Assembly (NCBI RefSeq): GCF_031157355.1
Contig: NZ_JAVIFT010000001.1
Location: 186,001-250,000, forward strand
DNA from: Hyphomicrobium sp. LHD-15
Lineage (GTDB): Bacteria; Pseudomonadota; Alphaproteobacteria; Rhizobiales; Hyphomicrobiaceae
Direction: 5' to 3'
DNA length: 64,000 nucleotides
Shown here: piece after piece, positions 17,879-27,230 of the stretch
Layout: the number at the start of each line of letters is the position of its first letter
Numbering within the stretch: the first letter of the stretch is position 1
The notes under the pieces: generated by a model
Seen by the model: the letters and a program-made list of their open reading frames with translations, nothing else
Database searches by the model: none
Told to the model about the DNA's origin: nothing
Position numbers and translations under genes: made by a program

Positions 17879-19224
17879 CGGATCGGCGCACTGAATCGTG
17901 CGGCGGCAATGCTTTGTGCTTCAGGCTTCGAAAATACGACCCGGCCAGAGCGGCCGATGCCGCAGTCTCGGGATTGCGTCAACTCCGGAACGTAAACCGA
18001 CACATGGAACGGCTCGCGAACCATAGCGCGCTGGTCGATGGCAAAATTTCCAGGGACGGCCGACAATCCGTTCAATCCGACAATCCAGCCTCTGTACTCC
18101 TCGCTGCCATTGCGAAAGCTGAAATCCGCCGGATCGCCGATCTCCAGTTTGTTGTAGTTGCCCTCGCTGACGGTCGCCGTGACTACGGCCTCTCCGCAAT
18201 CAAGGACGCGAAGCAGTTCCTGGCCCTGCCGCACTTGCTCGCCGGCGGTCACCAGGCGTTCCCAGATGCGTCCGCGCTTAGGCAGGGCAATCTCTGCAAT
18301 GTTGCGTTGGCCGAACGAAATTTGTTCCTTGGCGAGCGCTTCACGTGCTTGAGCGAGGCGCGTTTCCACATTTTCCAGATCAATCGCCAACTCGCCGATC
18401 TGCTGGTCCAAAAGGTAAGCCCGCTGCGAGGACTGCGGCGTGTCGTTATAGCTGTCGCCGACGAAGATGCCGCTGCGCGCGGCTGCGAGTTCGACCTCCG
18501 TCGCCGAAAGCCGGCTGCGGGCGGCCTGGGCGCTTTCGGTCAAGACCTTGAAGTCGCGCTCGTGCTTCTTGTACGTGGCGTCGGGCTGATATCCGGCTTG
18601 CAACAGCGCGCTTGTCCGATCGAGCGTTGCCTTGGCTTCAGCGACTTGCGCGTCCGCTGCGACGATGTCTGCCTTCAGTTCGGCGACCCTGGCCATCAGT
18701 TGCGCGGTACGGGCCTTTTTGTATGTTTCCGCTTGCTGTCGCATCGACTGCAACAAGCCTGAGAGCAGCACGTGTCGCTGCTTAAGAGACCCGCGCTCCG
18801 CCTCCATCTGCACGACGACTTTTTGAAGCTCATCGAGATGACTCCGATCGGTCCGCGCATTGCTGATCGAAAGGATCGTGCCAATTTCAAGCTGCCCGCT
18901 CTCCACCTGCGTAGAAAATTTGGTGATCTCGCCGTCAATGGGTGCTCGCAGCGTGATCAGGCGCGCGTTTACGGTCGCCTCGGCACTGCTTGTTACGAGA
19001 AGCCGGCTGATCGGGACCCAACCAAGAAGAACGGCGAGCACTGCGGCAATCGCTGTTTTGAGATAACGCCGGTAGTGTGGGGAAGCTTCGCGCGCAGGCT
19101 CGTCAGCCGGTTCCGTCGCCTCAGCGTTTTGGAACTCCTCCCGCAACGCTTCCAATCTCCGAACGGCATCAAATGATGCATCGTCTCCGGCGGGGGTGTC
19201 AGTCTGTATCTCTGTCGAGGACAT
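17875..19224 (-). CDS. HlyD-like periplasmic adaptor for polysaccharide export
   Basis: A 449-residue membrane fusion protein: cytoplasmic tail, one transmembrane helix (about 57-77), a lipoyl half-motif (TLRAPIDGEITKF), a long coiled coil (about 110-270), and a second lipoyl/beta-barrel part (IALPKRGRIWERLVTAGEQV). Such adaptors bridge the inner membrane synthase to the outer parts of an export route. It is translationally coupled to the downstream glycosyltransferase (4-bp overlap), so the two form one operon, like bgsB-bgsA of Sinorhizobium in general layout (from memory). Start is ATG at 19224. The AT-rich sequence 19225-19380 probably contains the operon promoter. Confidence 0.85.
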   Translation of the reverse strand: MSSTEIQTDTPAGDDASFDAVRRLEALREEFQNAEATEPADEPAREASPHYRRYLKTAIAAVLAVLLGWVPISRLLVTSSAEATVNARLITLRAPIDGEITKFSTQVESGQLEIGTILSISNARTDRSHLDELQKVVVQMEAERGSLKQRHVLLSGLLQSMRQQAETYKKARTAQLMARVAELKADIVAADAQVAEAKATLDRTSALLQAGYQPDATYKKHERDFKVLTESAQAARSRLSATEVELAAARSGIFVGDSYNDTPQSSQRAYLLDQQIGELAIDLENVETRLAQAREALAKEQISFGQRNIAEIALPKRGRIWERLVTAGEQVRQGQELLRVLDCGEAVVTATVSEGNYNKLEIGDPADFSFRNGSEEYRGWIVGLNGLSAVPGNFAIDQRAMVREPFHVSVYVPELTQSRDCGIGRSGRVVFSKPEAQSIAAARFSAPIR

Positions 19225-19522
19225 CAGAAATCACTCGTGCAACCATTAAAAAAAACACTCGTACAGCCAATAATGAAGCATTAGCCGTAATGTGTTTATT
19301 TTGTATTGCAGCATGAACGGCTAGCCTGATGATACTAAAGGCGAATTCTGCATAATACTGACGGTAATATAGATTACATTCTCCGCAATGAGCGCGGCAG
19401 TTGAAGAGCCGGCTGTCCGCGGTTTTCAAAGGTCGTTTGGTCAGTCATCATGGGGGGATCGGCGCGAGCGCTGGCAGCCGACTCCGACAAGCGCAACGTG
19501 GTGCGGATCGACTGGAGGGACG

Positions 19523-19966
19523 ATGTACTTTTTCGTGTTCGTCGCCGCTGCCGTGGGTTTGTACTTTGCGGTCTCGGCGTTGCGGCAACCACGCCTGGGT
19601 TTGATCGTAGCGGCCATCGCGTGGCTGCTCTACGCCGCCTACGAGTTCCTGATCGCCAACGGAACCTTGTGCGACGCGAATTGCAACATCCGCGTCGATC
19701 TCATTCTCATTTGGCCGCTCGTGTGGATCGCAAGCCTCTTCGGCATCTACGCGCCGGGCCAGTGGACGGGCGCCGCCAAGATTCTCGGCGGATTGGGCCT
19801 CTTCTTTTTCGCGTCCATGGCAGCGCTTTTTCTCTACATGGTGCTGGTGGAAGAGCCGGCAGCCGAGCGAGCGGCACAAGCAAAAGGCTGTGGCGCTCAA
19901 GGTCAGAGTGGGCCTGAGTGTCCGCCTGGTGACCCGTCGGGAGGTAGCGCGACCGGGGCCAAGTGA
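19523..19966 (+). CDS. Small integral membrane protein, unknown
   Basis: A 147-residue protein with about four transmembrane segments (residues 2-20, 25-46, 57-75, 86-110) and a cysteine pair in TLCDANCNIRVDL between the second and third. The C-terminal tail is soluble, with two more cysteines and a Gly/Ser/Pro-rich end. I do not recognise the family. The ATG at 19523 has GGAGG seven bases upstream, so the longer open frame back to 19388 is not used. It is divergent from the polysaccharide operon. Confidence 0.65.
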   Translation: MYFFVFVAAAVGLYFAVSALRQPRLGLIVAAIAWLLYAAYEFLIANGTLCDANCNIRVDLILIWPLVWIASLFGIYAPGQWTGAAKILGGLGLFFFASMAALFLYMVLVEEPAAERAAQAKGCGAQGQSGPECPPGDPSGGSATGAK

Positions 19967-20135
19967 CGGCCTTCAAGAGACAACGGGCGCCATCAAGGAC
20001 CAGCCGACAAATGCCTCCCGCTGAGATCAGCCAGCTTTGGGCGTCGCACCACACACGCAAATGCGTTTGGTGACACCTGGCCCATAGCCGACATCGGCAT
20101 TGGATTGCGATCCGTCGCCGTCAGGCCGCGTTCGG

Positions 20136-20711
20136 CTAGGCCGGCTGCCAGCGCGTGACGATGTCGGCGAGGTTGGGGCGCTCGCGTTCCTCGGGCTTTT
20201 CCGTGGCGGTGCCGATGTGAACGAACGCGACGACGCGCTCGTTCTCCGCAAGGCCGAGGCCGGCACGAACGGCGGGGCTGTAGGCGATCCATTCGGTAAG
20301 CCAGTTGGTACCGTAGCCGGCGGCGTTGGCAGCCAGGCACAGATTGAACGCGGCTGCGCCTGCCGACAGGATCTGCTCCCATTCCGGCGCGCCAGGGCGC
20401 TTCGCGACGCGCGAGATGACGGCCACGACGAGGGGCGCGCGCAAAAAGCGGGTGCGCTCGGTCTCGAGGCGGACATGCGACGGCTCGTTTTCCTCGGCCT
20501 TGCAGGCCGCTACGAAGAGCTCGCCTGCTGCCGCCCTCGCCTCCCCCTCGAACACCATGAAGCGCCACGGCACCAGCTTCTTGTGATCGGGAACACGCGC
20601 GGCAATGGTCAGAATGCGGTCCAGCTCAGCGCCGGAGGGGGCGGGCGCGGCCAGCTTGTCCGGCTTGACGGAGCGGCGGGTGGCCAGGAGCTCGAGCACG
20701 GCGTCGTTCAT
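20136..20711 (-). CDS. Nitroreductase family FMN enzyme
   Basis: A 191-residue flavoprotein. The FMN-contacting RRSVKPDKL at the start, ARVPDHKKLVPWRF, and the GYGTNWLTEWIAY segment match the YdjA-like branch of nitroreductases, which use NAD(P)H to reduce nitro or quinone compounds; the natural substrate is unknown. Length is typical. The ATG at 20711 has AGGGAAA about nine bases upstream. It stands alone, divergent from the VWA-domain gene. Confidence 0.9.
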   Translation of the reverse strand: MNDAVLELLATRRSVKPDKLAAPAPSGAELDRILTIAARVPDHKKLVPWRFMVFEGEARAAAGELFVAACKAEENEPSHVRLETERTRFLRAPLVVAVISRVAKRPGAPEWEQILSAGAAAFNLCLAANAAGYGTNWLTEWIAYSPAVRAGLGLAENERVVAFVHIGTATEKPEERERPNLADIVTRWQPA

Positions 20712-20845
20712 TGCGCTTATTTCCCTGAATCTCTATTTCCTTTGGGGAGCTTGTCCCTTTGGAAATCTTCGCCGGCCTCGCTAACCCAATTGACGCTCTG
20801 ATACAATCATCTCGTCATATTCGCGGAAGACGGATTCGAAAGCCG

Positions 20846-22798
20846 ATGCAGAGACTGCGCCGCTCCTTGCCTTTTTTCGCGCTATTGCTGACGTTTAGCC
20901 TGCCCGCGTTACCGGCGGTCGGAGCCGAGGGCAGTGGTCCCACCATCATCGTGCTCGACGGCTCCGGCTCGATGTGGGGGACGATCGGGACCGAACGACC
21001 GTCCAAGTTCGATCTGGCACGCGGCGCCCTGCGGGAGGCGCTTTCCACCGCGTCGCCCAGAGCCCGCCTCGGCCTGATGTCGTTCGGACAGCGCCGGAGG
21101 GCCGATTGCAGCGACGTGGAAGTCGTGGCACCGCCGGAAGGGGGACCGGCCGACCGCATTCCTTCCCTTGCCGACAAGCTCAACCCCAAAGGCAAAGGGC
21201 CGCTTGGGCTTGCGCTCCGGGAGGCCGCCAAGCAGATCCCGCCGGATCAGGGCGGCAACATCATCGTCATTCATGACGGGATGGACAATTGCGGCCAGGA
21301 TCCGTGTGCTTCCGCCGCCGACATCGCCAAAACCAACCCCAAGACGCGCGTGTTCCTGATCGGGTTCGGGCTCGAGAAAAGCGATCTGCAGCGCCTGCAG
21401 TGCGTCGTTCCGACCACCAACGGCGCCGTGTTCGACGCCAAGTCTTCGGCGGAACTGGGCGAAGCGCTTGCTGAAACCCTGACGCTCGCCAACCTGGAGC
21501 GCGTCGATCCCGCGACGGGCTTGGCTGTGCCGCTGCCGAAAGCGGCGCCCGCTCCGAACCCGGCCGGCGCTCCGGGACTGCGCCTCTCGGCGGCGCTCTC
21601 ACCTGAAGGAGCGCCGCTGGCCGCCGCCGTGTTCTCCGTTGCCAAGGCTGACACACCGAACGCCCCCGTGGCGAAATCGCTGCGGGGACGCGATCTCGCG
21701 CTCGATCTCGATCCCGGCTCGTACGTCGTTGAAGCCCGCTTCGGGCAGGCGTCGGCGCGGCAGACTGTCGAGGTCGCGGCGGATAAACCGACTGTCGTCA
21801 AAGTATCGCTCGGCGCGGGACTGCTGAAGCTCACGGCGCGCGCCGATAAGAGCGGCACGGCGCTCACGAACCCGTTCGTCACAATCTCCAACAAAGATGC
21901 AGGCGGCGCGCTGCGGCCAGTCTGGGTCGGGCGCGAAGCCGATCTCGAAATGGTGTTCCCGGCCGGGTCGTATCAGGTGCGGGTGCGGGATGGATTGGCC
22001 GAGCAGACGACCGACGTGACGATCGCGGAAGGCGCGGGCGTGGAAGTAAACCCCGTGCTCGGCACCGGACGGCTCGAGCTCAGCGCGGTCGCGGCGGCAA
22101 ACGGGGCCGCCTTGAGCGACGTCAGCTACACAATCGACGAGGACGATCCGGATTCGCCGCAAGGACGGCGCGAGGTCGCGCGTTCGGCCGATCCCACCGC
22201 AAGCTTCACCCTGCCGAGCGGAACTTACTATGTCACGGCGCGCTCGGGCGTTGCGGAAACGCGGGAGCGGATCGCGCTCGGAAGTGGCGGCGTCATCAAG
22301 CATGTCGCGACCTTCAACCTCGTGGAGCTGTCGGTGAATGCGCGGCCCGCGGGGCCTGTCGCCGGCGCCGCGACCCGGCCGATCCTGATCCGCATCCTGG
22401 GCGAAGCGCAGAACGCAGGCGAGATCGCACGATCGAGTGGTGGCACCGGCGTGTTCCAGCTGCCGCCGGCCCGCTATCGCGTGGAAGCCTCGGTGAGCGG
22501 GCTCAACATCAAGACGCTCGGGCTCGTCGATCTTTCGAACGGCCGCGGCGGCAGCGTGCAGCTGGCGCTCGAAGCAGGTGAAGTTTCGATCGTGGGCGGG
22601 GGTGGATCGGTGCGCCCGTGGCGCGTCAAGGACGGGACCGGCCGGACCGTCATGCATTCGGGGCCTGGCATGTCCTCATCCGCACAACTGGCGCCGGGCC
22701 GGTATGTGCTGCTGACCGACGCGGAAGATCGCCGCATCGAGCAGGCTTTCGATCTCAAGGCCGGCGAGCGGCGCCAGCTCGCCGTGGGCGCGCCATGA
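20846..22798 (+). CDS. Secreted von Willebrand factor A protein with repeated beta-domains
   Basis: A 650-residue protein with a signal peptide (about 1-27), then a VWA domain (about 30-210) with an intact metal-ion-dependent adhesion site: IIVLDGSGSMWG supplies DxSxS, and HDGMDNCG the later acidic residue. The rest consists of about four beta-sandwich repeats, each ending in a segment like LPSGTYYVTARSG, LDPGSYVVEARFG, FPAGSYQVRVRDG or LAPGRYVLLTD, reminiscent of PEGA or carboxypeptidase regulatory-like domains. It is probably a periplasmic or surface binding protein. The ATG at 20846 is chosen for the signal peptide; the frame extends back to a TTG at 20759. The related gene follows on the same strand. 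Confidence 0.8.
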   Translation: MQRLRRSLPFFALLLTFSLPALPAVGAEGSGPTIIVLDGSGSMWGTIGTERPSKFDLARGALREALSTASPRARLGLMSFGQRRRADCSDVEVVAPPEGGPADRIPSLADKLNPKGKGPLGLALREAAKQIPPDQGGNIIVIHDGMDNCGQDPCASAADIAKTNPKTRVFLIGFGLEKSDLQRLQCVVPTTNGAVFDAKSSAELGEALAETLTLANLERVDPATGLAVPLPKAAPAPNPAGAPGLRLSAALSPEGAPLAAAVFSVAKADTPNAPVAKSLRGRDLALDLDPGSYVVEARFGQASARQTVEVAADKPTVVKVSLGAGLLKLTARADKSGTALTNPFVTISNKDAGGALRPVWVGREADLEMVFPAGSYQVRVRDGLAEQTTDVTIAEGAGVEVNPVLGTGRLELSAVAAANGAALSDVSYTIDEDDPDSPQGRREVARSADPTASFTLPSGTYYVTARSGVAETRERIALGSGGVIKHVATFNLVELSVNARPAGPVAGAATRPILIRILGEAQNAGEIARSSGGTGVFQLPPARYRVEASVSGLNIKTLGLVDLSNGRGGSVQLALEAGEVSIVGGGGSVRPWRVKDGTGRTVMHSGPGMSSSAQLAPGRYVLLTDAEDRRIEQAFDLKAGERRQLAVGAP

Positions 22799-22887
22799 GG
22801 TCAGGTTCGGGCGCGCCATACTTCAACCACGGTCTCGCGGCCTCATCCCGGTCTCATCGCTCCATTCTGTGCGGGATTCGCGAAACG

Positions 22888-23853
22888 ATGTTCGAGGCAG
22901 GCCGCCTGAACCGGCTCAAATGCCCATGGCGCGGGCTTTTTTCCGCGCTGACGCTGCTTGCCTTATGTGCCGGCGGCTTTGCCGTGCCCAGCGCCCGGGC
23001 GCAGTCCCCTGCCGACTGGCTGACAGGCCTGCAGGGCCAGGGCACGCCCAAGGCCGATGCCCCGGCAGAAAACGCAGCGGGCGCAGAGCAGAGCAACGAG
23101 GCTGTCAATGTCCAGCTGCAGGCTCGCCTGACCGCCGATGGCGAAGAGATCGAGGAAGGGCTGGTCTGGCGGATCTACGGGCACGCGAACGGTCACGAAG
23201 GCAAGACATCGCTGATCGCGACCAAGCAGGATGCGCGGCCGACGTTCAAGCTCAAGACAGGCGATTACATCGTCAATGCCGCGTTCGGACGGGCGCACAT
23301 CACGCGGCGCATCTCGGTCAAGGCGGACGGCGCGAAAGAAGAGTTCGTGCTCAACGCGGGCGGGTTGCGCATCAAGGCGCTGGTGTCGGGTACCGATGCG
23401 CCGCACAACAGCGTCAGCTATGCGGTCTACTCCGATCGCGACCAGACCGACAACCGCAAGCTCGTGCTTTCGGCCGCGAAGCCGAACCTGATCCTCCGGC
23501 TCAACGCGGGCATCTATCACATCGTCTCGACCTACGGGGACTGCAACGCCGTCGTGCGCAGCGACGTGACGGTGGAAGCCGGAAAGCTCACGGAAGCGGT
23601 CGTCACCCATTCGGCGGCCAAAGCGACGCTCAAGCTTGTGCACCGCGCCGGTGGCGAAGCCCTGCCCGATACGCAGTGGACGATCCAAACCCCGCAGGGC
23701 GAAGAAGTGAAGGAAAGCGTTGGCGCACTGCCGACCCACATTTTGGCGCCCGGCAGCTACACGGTGATTGCGAAATCGCAGGGCCGCGTGTTTCAGCGCG
23801 AGATCACCCTCACCAACGGCGAGACGACGCAAGTCGAGCTGGTGATGAATTAG
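22888..23853 (+). CDS. Secreted protein with PEGA-like repeats, partner of the VWA protein
   Basis: A 321-residue protein with a signal peptide (about 12-38, ending ARA-QS). The mature part carries three beta-rich units ending in FKLKTGDYIVNAAFG, LRLNAGIYHIVSTYG and LAPGSYTVIAKSQG, the same type of repeat as in the preceding VWA protein, but no VWA domain. It is probably co-transcribed with that gene (same strand, 89 bases apart). An alternative ATG at 22795 overlaps the preceding stop codon and would couple translation, but adds 31 residues before the signal peptide. Function unknown. Confidence 0.7.
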   Translation: MFEAGRLNRLKCPWRGLFSALTLLALCAGGFAVPSARAQSPADWLTGLQGQGTPKADAPAENAAGAEQSNEAVNVQLQARLTADGEEIEEGLVWRIYGHANGHEGKTSLIATKQDARPTFKLKTGDYIVNAAFGRAHITRRISVKADGAKEEFVLNAGGLRIKALVSGTDAPHNSVSYAVYSDRDQTDNRKLVLSAAKPNLILRLNAGIYHIVSTYGDCNAVVRSDVTVEAGKLTEAVVTHSAAKATLKLVHRAGGEALPDTQWTIQTPQGEEVKESVGALPTHILAPGSYTVIAKSQGRVFQREITLTNGETTQVELVMN

Positions 23854-23857
23854 GGAC

Positions 23858-23905
23858 GGGCAGCGGGCAGGACAAAAGCGATCTCCTGCCTGTTGGCCCC
23901 TGCCC
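23858..23905. terminator. Bidirectional terminator between convergent genes
   Basis: GGGCAG at the left pairs with CTGCCC at the right, enclosing GCAGG paired with CCTGC. It fills the 54-base gap between two convergent genes. There is no strong T tract, so it may act through its stem or partner factors. Confidence 0.5.
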
Positions 23906-23907
23906 TT

Positions 23908-24543
23908 CTAGAAATCGTTCAACACCCAATCGGTGGGGCAGCCATGGCGCTGCATGAGCTTCTCGGTCTCGCCAAGCTCGGCCACCTGCTGCAACTGATG
24001 GAACAAGCCCCGCGCGATCTGCCAGTGCTCGCACGCCGTCGTCAGATCGCCGGCCGCACGGGCCAGCTCGGCCAACTCCAGACGCGCTTCGGCTTGTATG
24101 GACGCCAGCTTGCCCTTCGCCGCCGCGCGCACGCTCGAGCGCAAGTGCTCCGCGGCGCGCGCCGTCTCTCCGACCGCAATCTCCTCTCTCGCGAATGCCA
24201 GATAGGCGCTCGCGACCGTCGGCAGATCCTTCGCGGCCTCGGCGGCCTCGATGCGCTTTTGCCAATCTGATGCGGCGCGTTCGGGCTTGCGCGGCGCCGC
24301 GACGGCCTCGACAGCCGCGGTTGCAGGCTCGTCGACCTCGGTGGATTGCGGCAGCGCCTCGGTATGCATTGCACTCATTATCTTGGACTGTCTGATGGGC
24401 TGAGGCTGTGGCGTGCGCAGGGTGCGGACAACGACGATCAGGAGAACGGCCAACGGCAGCAGCAGAAGAATTGCGCCAGCGAGACCATTGATCTCGATCG
24501 CGGCGACTGCGAGCCCCGCGACGGCAACAAGCGTTGCGCTCAC
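23908..24543 (-). CDS. Membrane-anchored TPR-like protein
   Basis: A 211-residue protein with two short hydrophobic segments at the N-terminus (about 1-15 and 20-40), a linker, and a helical C-terminal half (about 90-195) that reads like two to three tetratricopeptide-type repeats (ASAYLAFAREEIAVGETARAA, ARLELAELARAAGDLTTACE). Such domains mediate protein contacts. The start is a GTG at 24543 with AAGGAG eight bases upstream. It precedes the convergent terminator and follows the binding-protein gene by 62 bases on the same strand, so an operon with it is possible. Confidence 0.6.
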   Translation of the reverse strand: MSATLVAVAGLAVAAIEINGLAGAILLLLPLAVLLIVVVRTLRTPQPQPIRQSKIMSAMHTEALPQSTEVDEPATAAVEAVAAPRKPERAASDWQKRIEAAEAAKDLPTVASAYLAFAREEIAVGETARAAEHLRSSVRAAAKGKLASIQAEARLELAELARAAGDLTTACEHWQIARGLFHQLQQVAELGETEKLMQRHGCPTDWVLNDF

Positions 24544-24605
24544 GTGCAGGGCTCCTTCATCGGTGCTTTACTGTCATCTGGCGATGCCTCGCGTTCGGCG
24601 TCATG

Positions 24606-25667
24606 TCAGCGCAACGGAGCCGCCGACATCAGCCCTCCTTTGGTCCAAAGGTTGTTGACGCCGCGTTCGAGGCCGAGTGGCGAGCGCACGCCGACGTTGC
24701 GTTCGAATATCTCACCGTAGTTTCCGCTCTGCTTTACGACCTGGTAGCTCCAGTCGCGCGACAATCCCATGGACTGGCCAAGGTCGGCCTCGAGCCCGAG
24801 AAACCGGCGAACATCGATGTTCGTGCTTTCACGCAGCGCGTCCGCGTTGCTGCTCGCGATGCCAAGCTCCTCGGCACCGATGAGAGCTTCCAGCGTCCAG
24901 CGCACGATGGAGAACCACTGCTCGTCGCCCTGGCGCACGACCGGCCCCAGCATTTCCTTGGCGATCAACTCCGGCAGGATCGTGTGCTCGGCCGGATTGA
25001 CGAGGCGGCTGCGCTCCGCGGCAAGGGCGGAGAGGTCGCCGGTCAATAGCGTGCAACCGCCGTCCGCATAGGACTTCGCGGCGTCGGCCCAGTGCTGCTG
25101 AAGCACCAGCTCGAAACGCATCTTGCGAGACTGGAAGTAACCTTGCAGCGCTTGCTCGGCCCGCGTTCCGCCCATCACGCAAACGGATGCGCCCGACAGT
25201 TCCAGCACGCTCGCGACGGCATAACCTCGTCTGACGAGAAAGCCCTGGCCTTCGTGAAACAGCGTCTCGACATAACGGATGCCGTGCTCAGTGTCGCGCG
25301 AGAGCGTGCGCCCGTTGGCGCGCGGCAGCAGATCGACCTCGCCGGAGATCAGGGCCTGGATGCGGTTCGACGGCGAGACGACACGATACTTGACCGCATC
25401 CTTGCGTCCGAGAACCGCCGCCGCGACAGCTCCGCAGAAGTCGATGTCGAAACCGGTCCAGGCGCCGCCTGGGGCGACGCTCGCAAACCCCTGCGCATCC
25501 TCGGTGACGCCGCAAACCAGGTGCCCGCGCGCCTTGACGTCGTCGAGTGTCGAGGCCTTCGCCAGCGGCGCAAAGAGCACGCCGGCCGCCGCGGTCAGGG
25601 CTGCCGCAATCCCGCAGGCCTTCAGGCTCCGATGAGCGCGATCGGACTTCTGGCGATCAGCGTTCAC
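24606..25667 (-). CDS. Amino-acid ABC transporter substrate-binding protein
   Basis: A 353-residue periplasmic binding protein of the AapJ/GltI class. A signal peptide (about 15-39) precedes TLDDVKARGHLVCGV, the usual start of the mature domain. Further family features are GFDIDFCGAVAAAVLG, RALISGEVDLL-type loop (IQALISGEVDLLPR) and WSYQVVKQSGNYGEIFERNVG near the C-terminus. No permease or ATPase genes are adjacent, so it is an orphan binding component in this window. The start is GTG at 25667 with GGAGG about eleven bases upstream; uncertain. Confidence 0.85.
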   Translation of the reverse strand: MNADRQKSDRAHRSLKACGIAAALTAAAGVLFAPLAKASTLDDVKARGHLVCGVTEDAQGFASVAPGGAWTGFDIDFCGAVAAAVLGRKDAVKYRVVSPSNRIQALISGEVDLLPRANGRTLSRDTEHGIRYVETLFHEGQGFLVRRGYAVASVLELSGASVCVMGGTRAEQALQGYFQSRKMRFELVLQQHWADAAKSYADGGCTLLTGDLSALAAERSRLVNPAEHTILPELIAKEMLGPVVRQGDEQWFSIVRWTLEALIGAEELGIASSNADALRESTNIDVRRFLGLEADLGQSMGLSRDWSYQVVKQSGNYGEIFERNVGVRSPLGLERGVNNLWTKGGLMSAAPLR

Positions 25668-25924
25668 AGATAAGAGCCTCCGGTTCAGCAGACTGTCATC
25701 GGCGGAACCATGCGCTATGGCGGGCCGGGACGAATTTCATGTACCTTTGCGGGGCCGCAAAGGGGGGAGATCGGAACGTTCACGCCTCCCTGCCCACACA
25801 TCCCGCGTTGCGGATGGATGGTCAAGCCCTTGACCGCAGTAGGAAGTTGCGTCAAAGGGCGCTCGGTGCCCCTTGTTTTATAACGGGGACTTCGGCCGGC
25901 ACCGCTAGCCAAGGAAATGATTTC

Positions 25925-27115
25925 ATGACGAAACCCAAGAAGGGCTCCAGCGCGACCCGCCATCCGGCGACCGCCGTGGTGCACAATGGCCGCGATCCGG
26001 CGCAACAGCACGGTTTCGTCAATCCGCCGGTCTATCGCGGCTCGACCGTCATCTTCCCTACGCTGGACGCGATCGAAGCCTACGATGCCCAGCCCTACAA
26101 GTACGGCCGCCACGGCACGCCTACGACGGCTGCGCTCGAAGATGCGCTCTGCCGTCTCGAAGGCGGCGCGCGCACGCTGCTCACGGTTTCGGGCTATCAG
26201 GCCGTCACGACAGCAATCCTGGCCTTCGTCAAGGCCGGCGACAACATCCTGATGGTCGACAGCGTCTATCAGCCGACGCGGCGCTTCTGCGATACGCTGC
26301 TCGCCCGTCTCGGCGTTTCCACCACCTATTACGACCCGCTGATCGGGGCGGGCATCGCCGATCTCATCCAGCCGAATACGCGGCTCGTGTTCACCGAGAG
26401 CCCCGGTTCGCTGACGTTCGAGATGCAGGATATCGGCGCCATCGTCAAAGCCGTGAAAGCGCGCGACATCTTCGTGCTGATGGACAACACCTGGGCGACG
26501 CCACTCTACTTCCGGCCGCTGGAGCATGGCGTCGACGTCTCGATCACGGCGTGCACCAAGTACATCGTCGGTCATGCGGACGCCATGCTGGGCGCGATCA
26601 CCGCCAACGAGCGCACGGCGCGGCTGGTCGAGGATGCGCGCGCCACGCTCGGCGGCTGCCCCGGCACCGAGGAGACGTTCCTCGGCCTGCGCGGGCTCAG
26701 AACGCTTTCAGTCCGGCTCGAACGCCACCAGCGCTCGGGACTTGCCGTCGCGGAATGGCTGCAGGGCCGCCCGGAGGTCGAACGTCTGCTGCATCCCGCC
26801 CTTCCCTCCGATCCCGGTCATGGGCTATGGAAGGCGCAGTTCGATGGCGCATCGGGGCTGTTCTCGGTGATCCTGAACCCGGCTCCACGCAAGGCGCTCG
26901 CGGCGATGCTCGACGGGCTCGAGCTGTTCGGCATGGGTTATTCGTGGGGCGGCTTCGAAAGCCTCATCATTCCGTTCAACCCGACGCGCTACCGCACGGC
27001 GACCGCCTGGACCGCCGAAGGGCCGGCCCTCAGGTTGCATATCGGGCTCGACGAGGTTTCCGATCTGATCGCCGATCTCGAAGCCGGGTTCGAGCGGCTG
27101 AACGCGGCGCGTTAG
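25925..27115 (+). CDS. metC: Cystathionine beta-lyase
   Basis: A 396-residue PLP enzyme that cleaves cystathionine to homocysteine, pyruvate and ammonia in methionine synthesis. Family motifs are SGYQAVTTAILAF (cofactor phosphate site), VLMDNTWATPLYFRPLEHG and the Schiff-base lysine in SITACTKYIVGHAD. The C-terminal YSWGGFESLI is typical of MetC rather than gamma-synthases. The ATG at 25925 has AAGGAAA upstream; a longer open frame to 25547 covers the divergent promoter region and is rejected. It is divergent from the binding-protein gene. Confidence 0.92.
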   Translation: MTKPKKGSSATRHPATAVVHNGRDPAQQHGFVNPPVYRGSTVIFPTLDAIEAYDAQPYKYGRHGTPTTAALEDALCRLEGGARTLLTVSGYQAVTTAILAFVKAGDNILMVDSVYQPTRRFCDTLLARLGVSTTYYDPLIGAGIADLIQPNTRLVFTESPGSLTFEMQDIGAIVKAVKARDIFVLMDNTWATPLYFRPLEHGVDVSITACTKYIVGHADAMLGAITANERTARLVEDARATLGGCPGTEETFLGLRGLRTLSVRLERHQRSGLAVAEWLQGRPEVERLLHPALPSDPGHGLWKAQFDGASGLFSVILNPAPRKALAAMLDGLELFGMGYSWGGFESLIIPFNPTRYRTATAWTAEGPALRLHIGLDEVSDLIADLEAGFERLNAAR

Positions 27116-27166
27116 CCACGCGTTCTCACCCGATACAGCAGGCGTGATCGCCCAAACTCACCGTCA

Positions 27167-27184
27167 CACCGGCGAGGGCCGGTG
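27167..27184. terminator. Hairpin between convergent genes
   Basis: CACCGGC pairs with GCCGGTG around a four-base loop, in a 115-base gap between metC and the convergent POT transporter gene. The surrounding sequence resembles GC-rich intergenic hairpins common in alphaproteobacteria. No T tract follows. Confidence 0.5.
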
Positions 27185-27230
27185 CCCAGACACGTCTCAG
27201 AGTTACGCAATGGCCACCCCGGTCCCGCTG

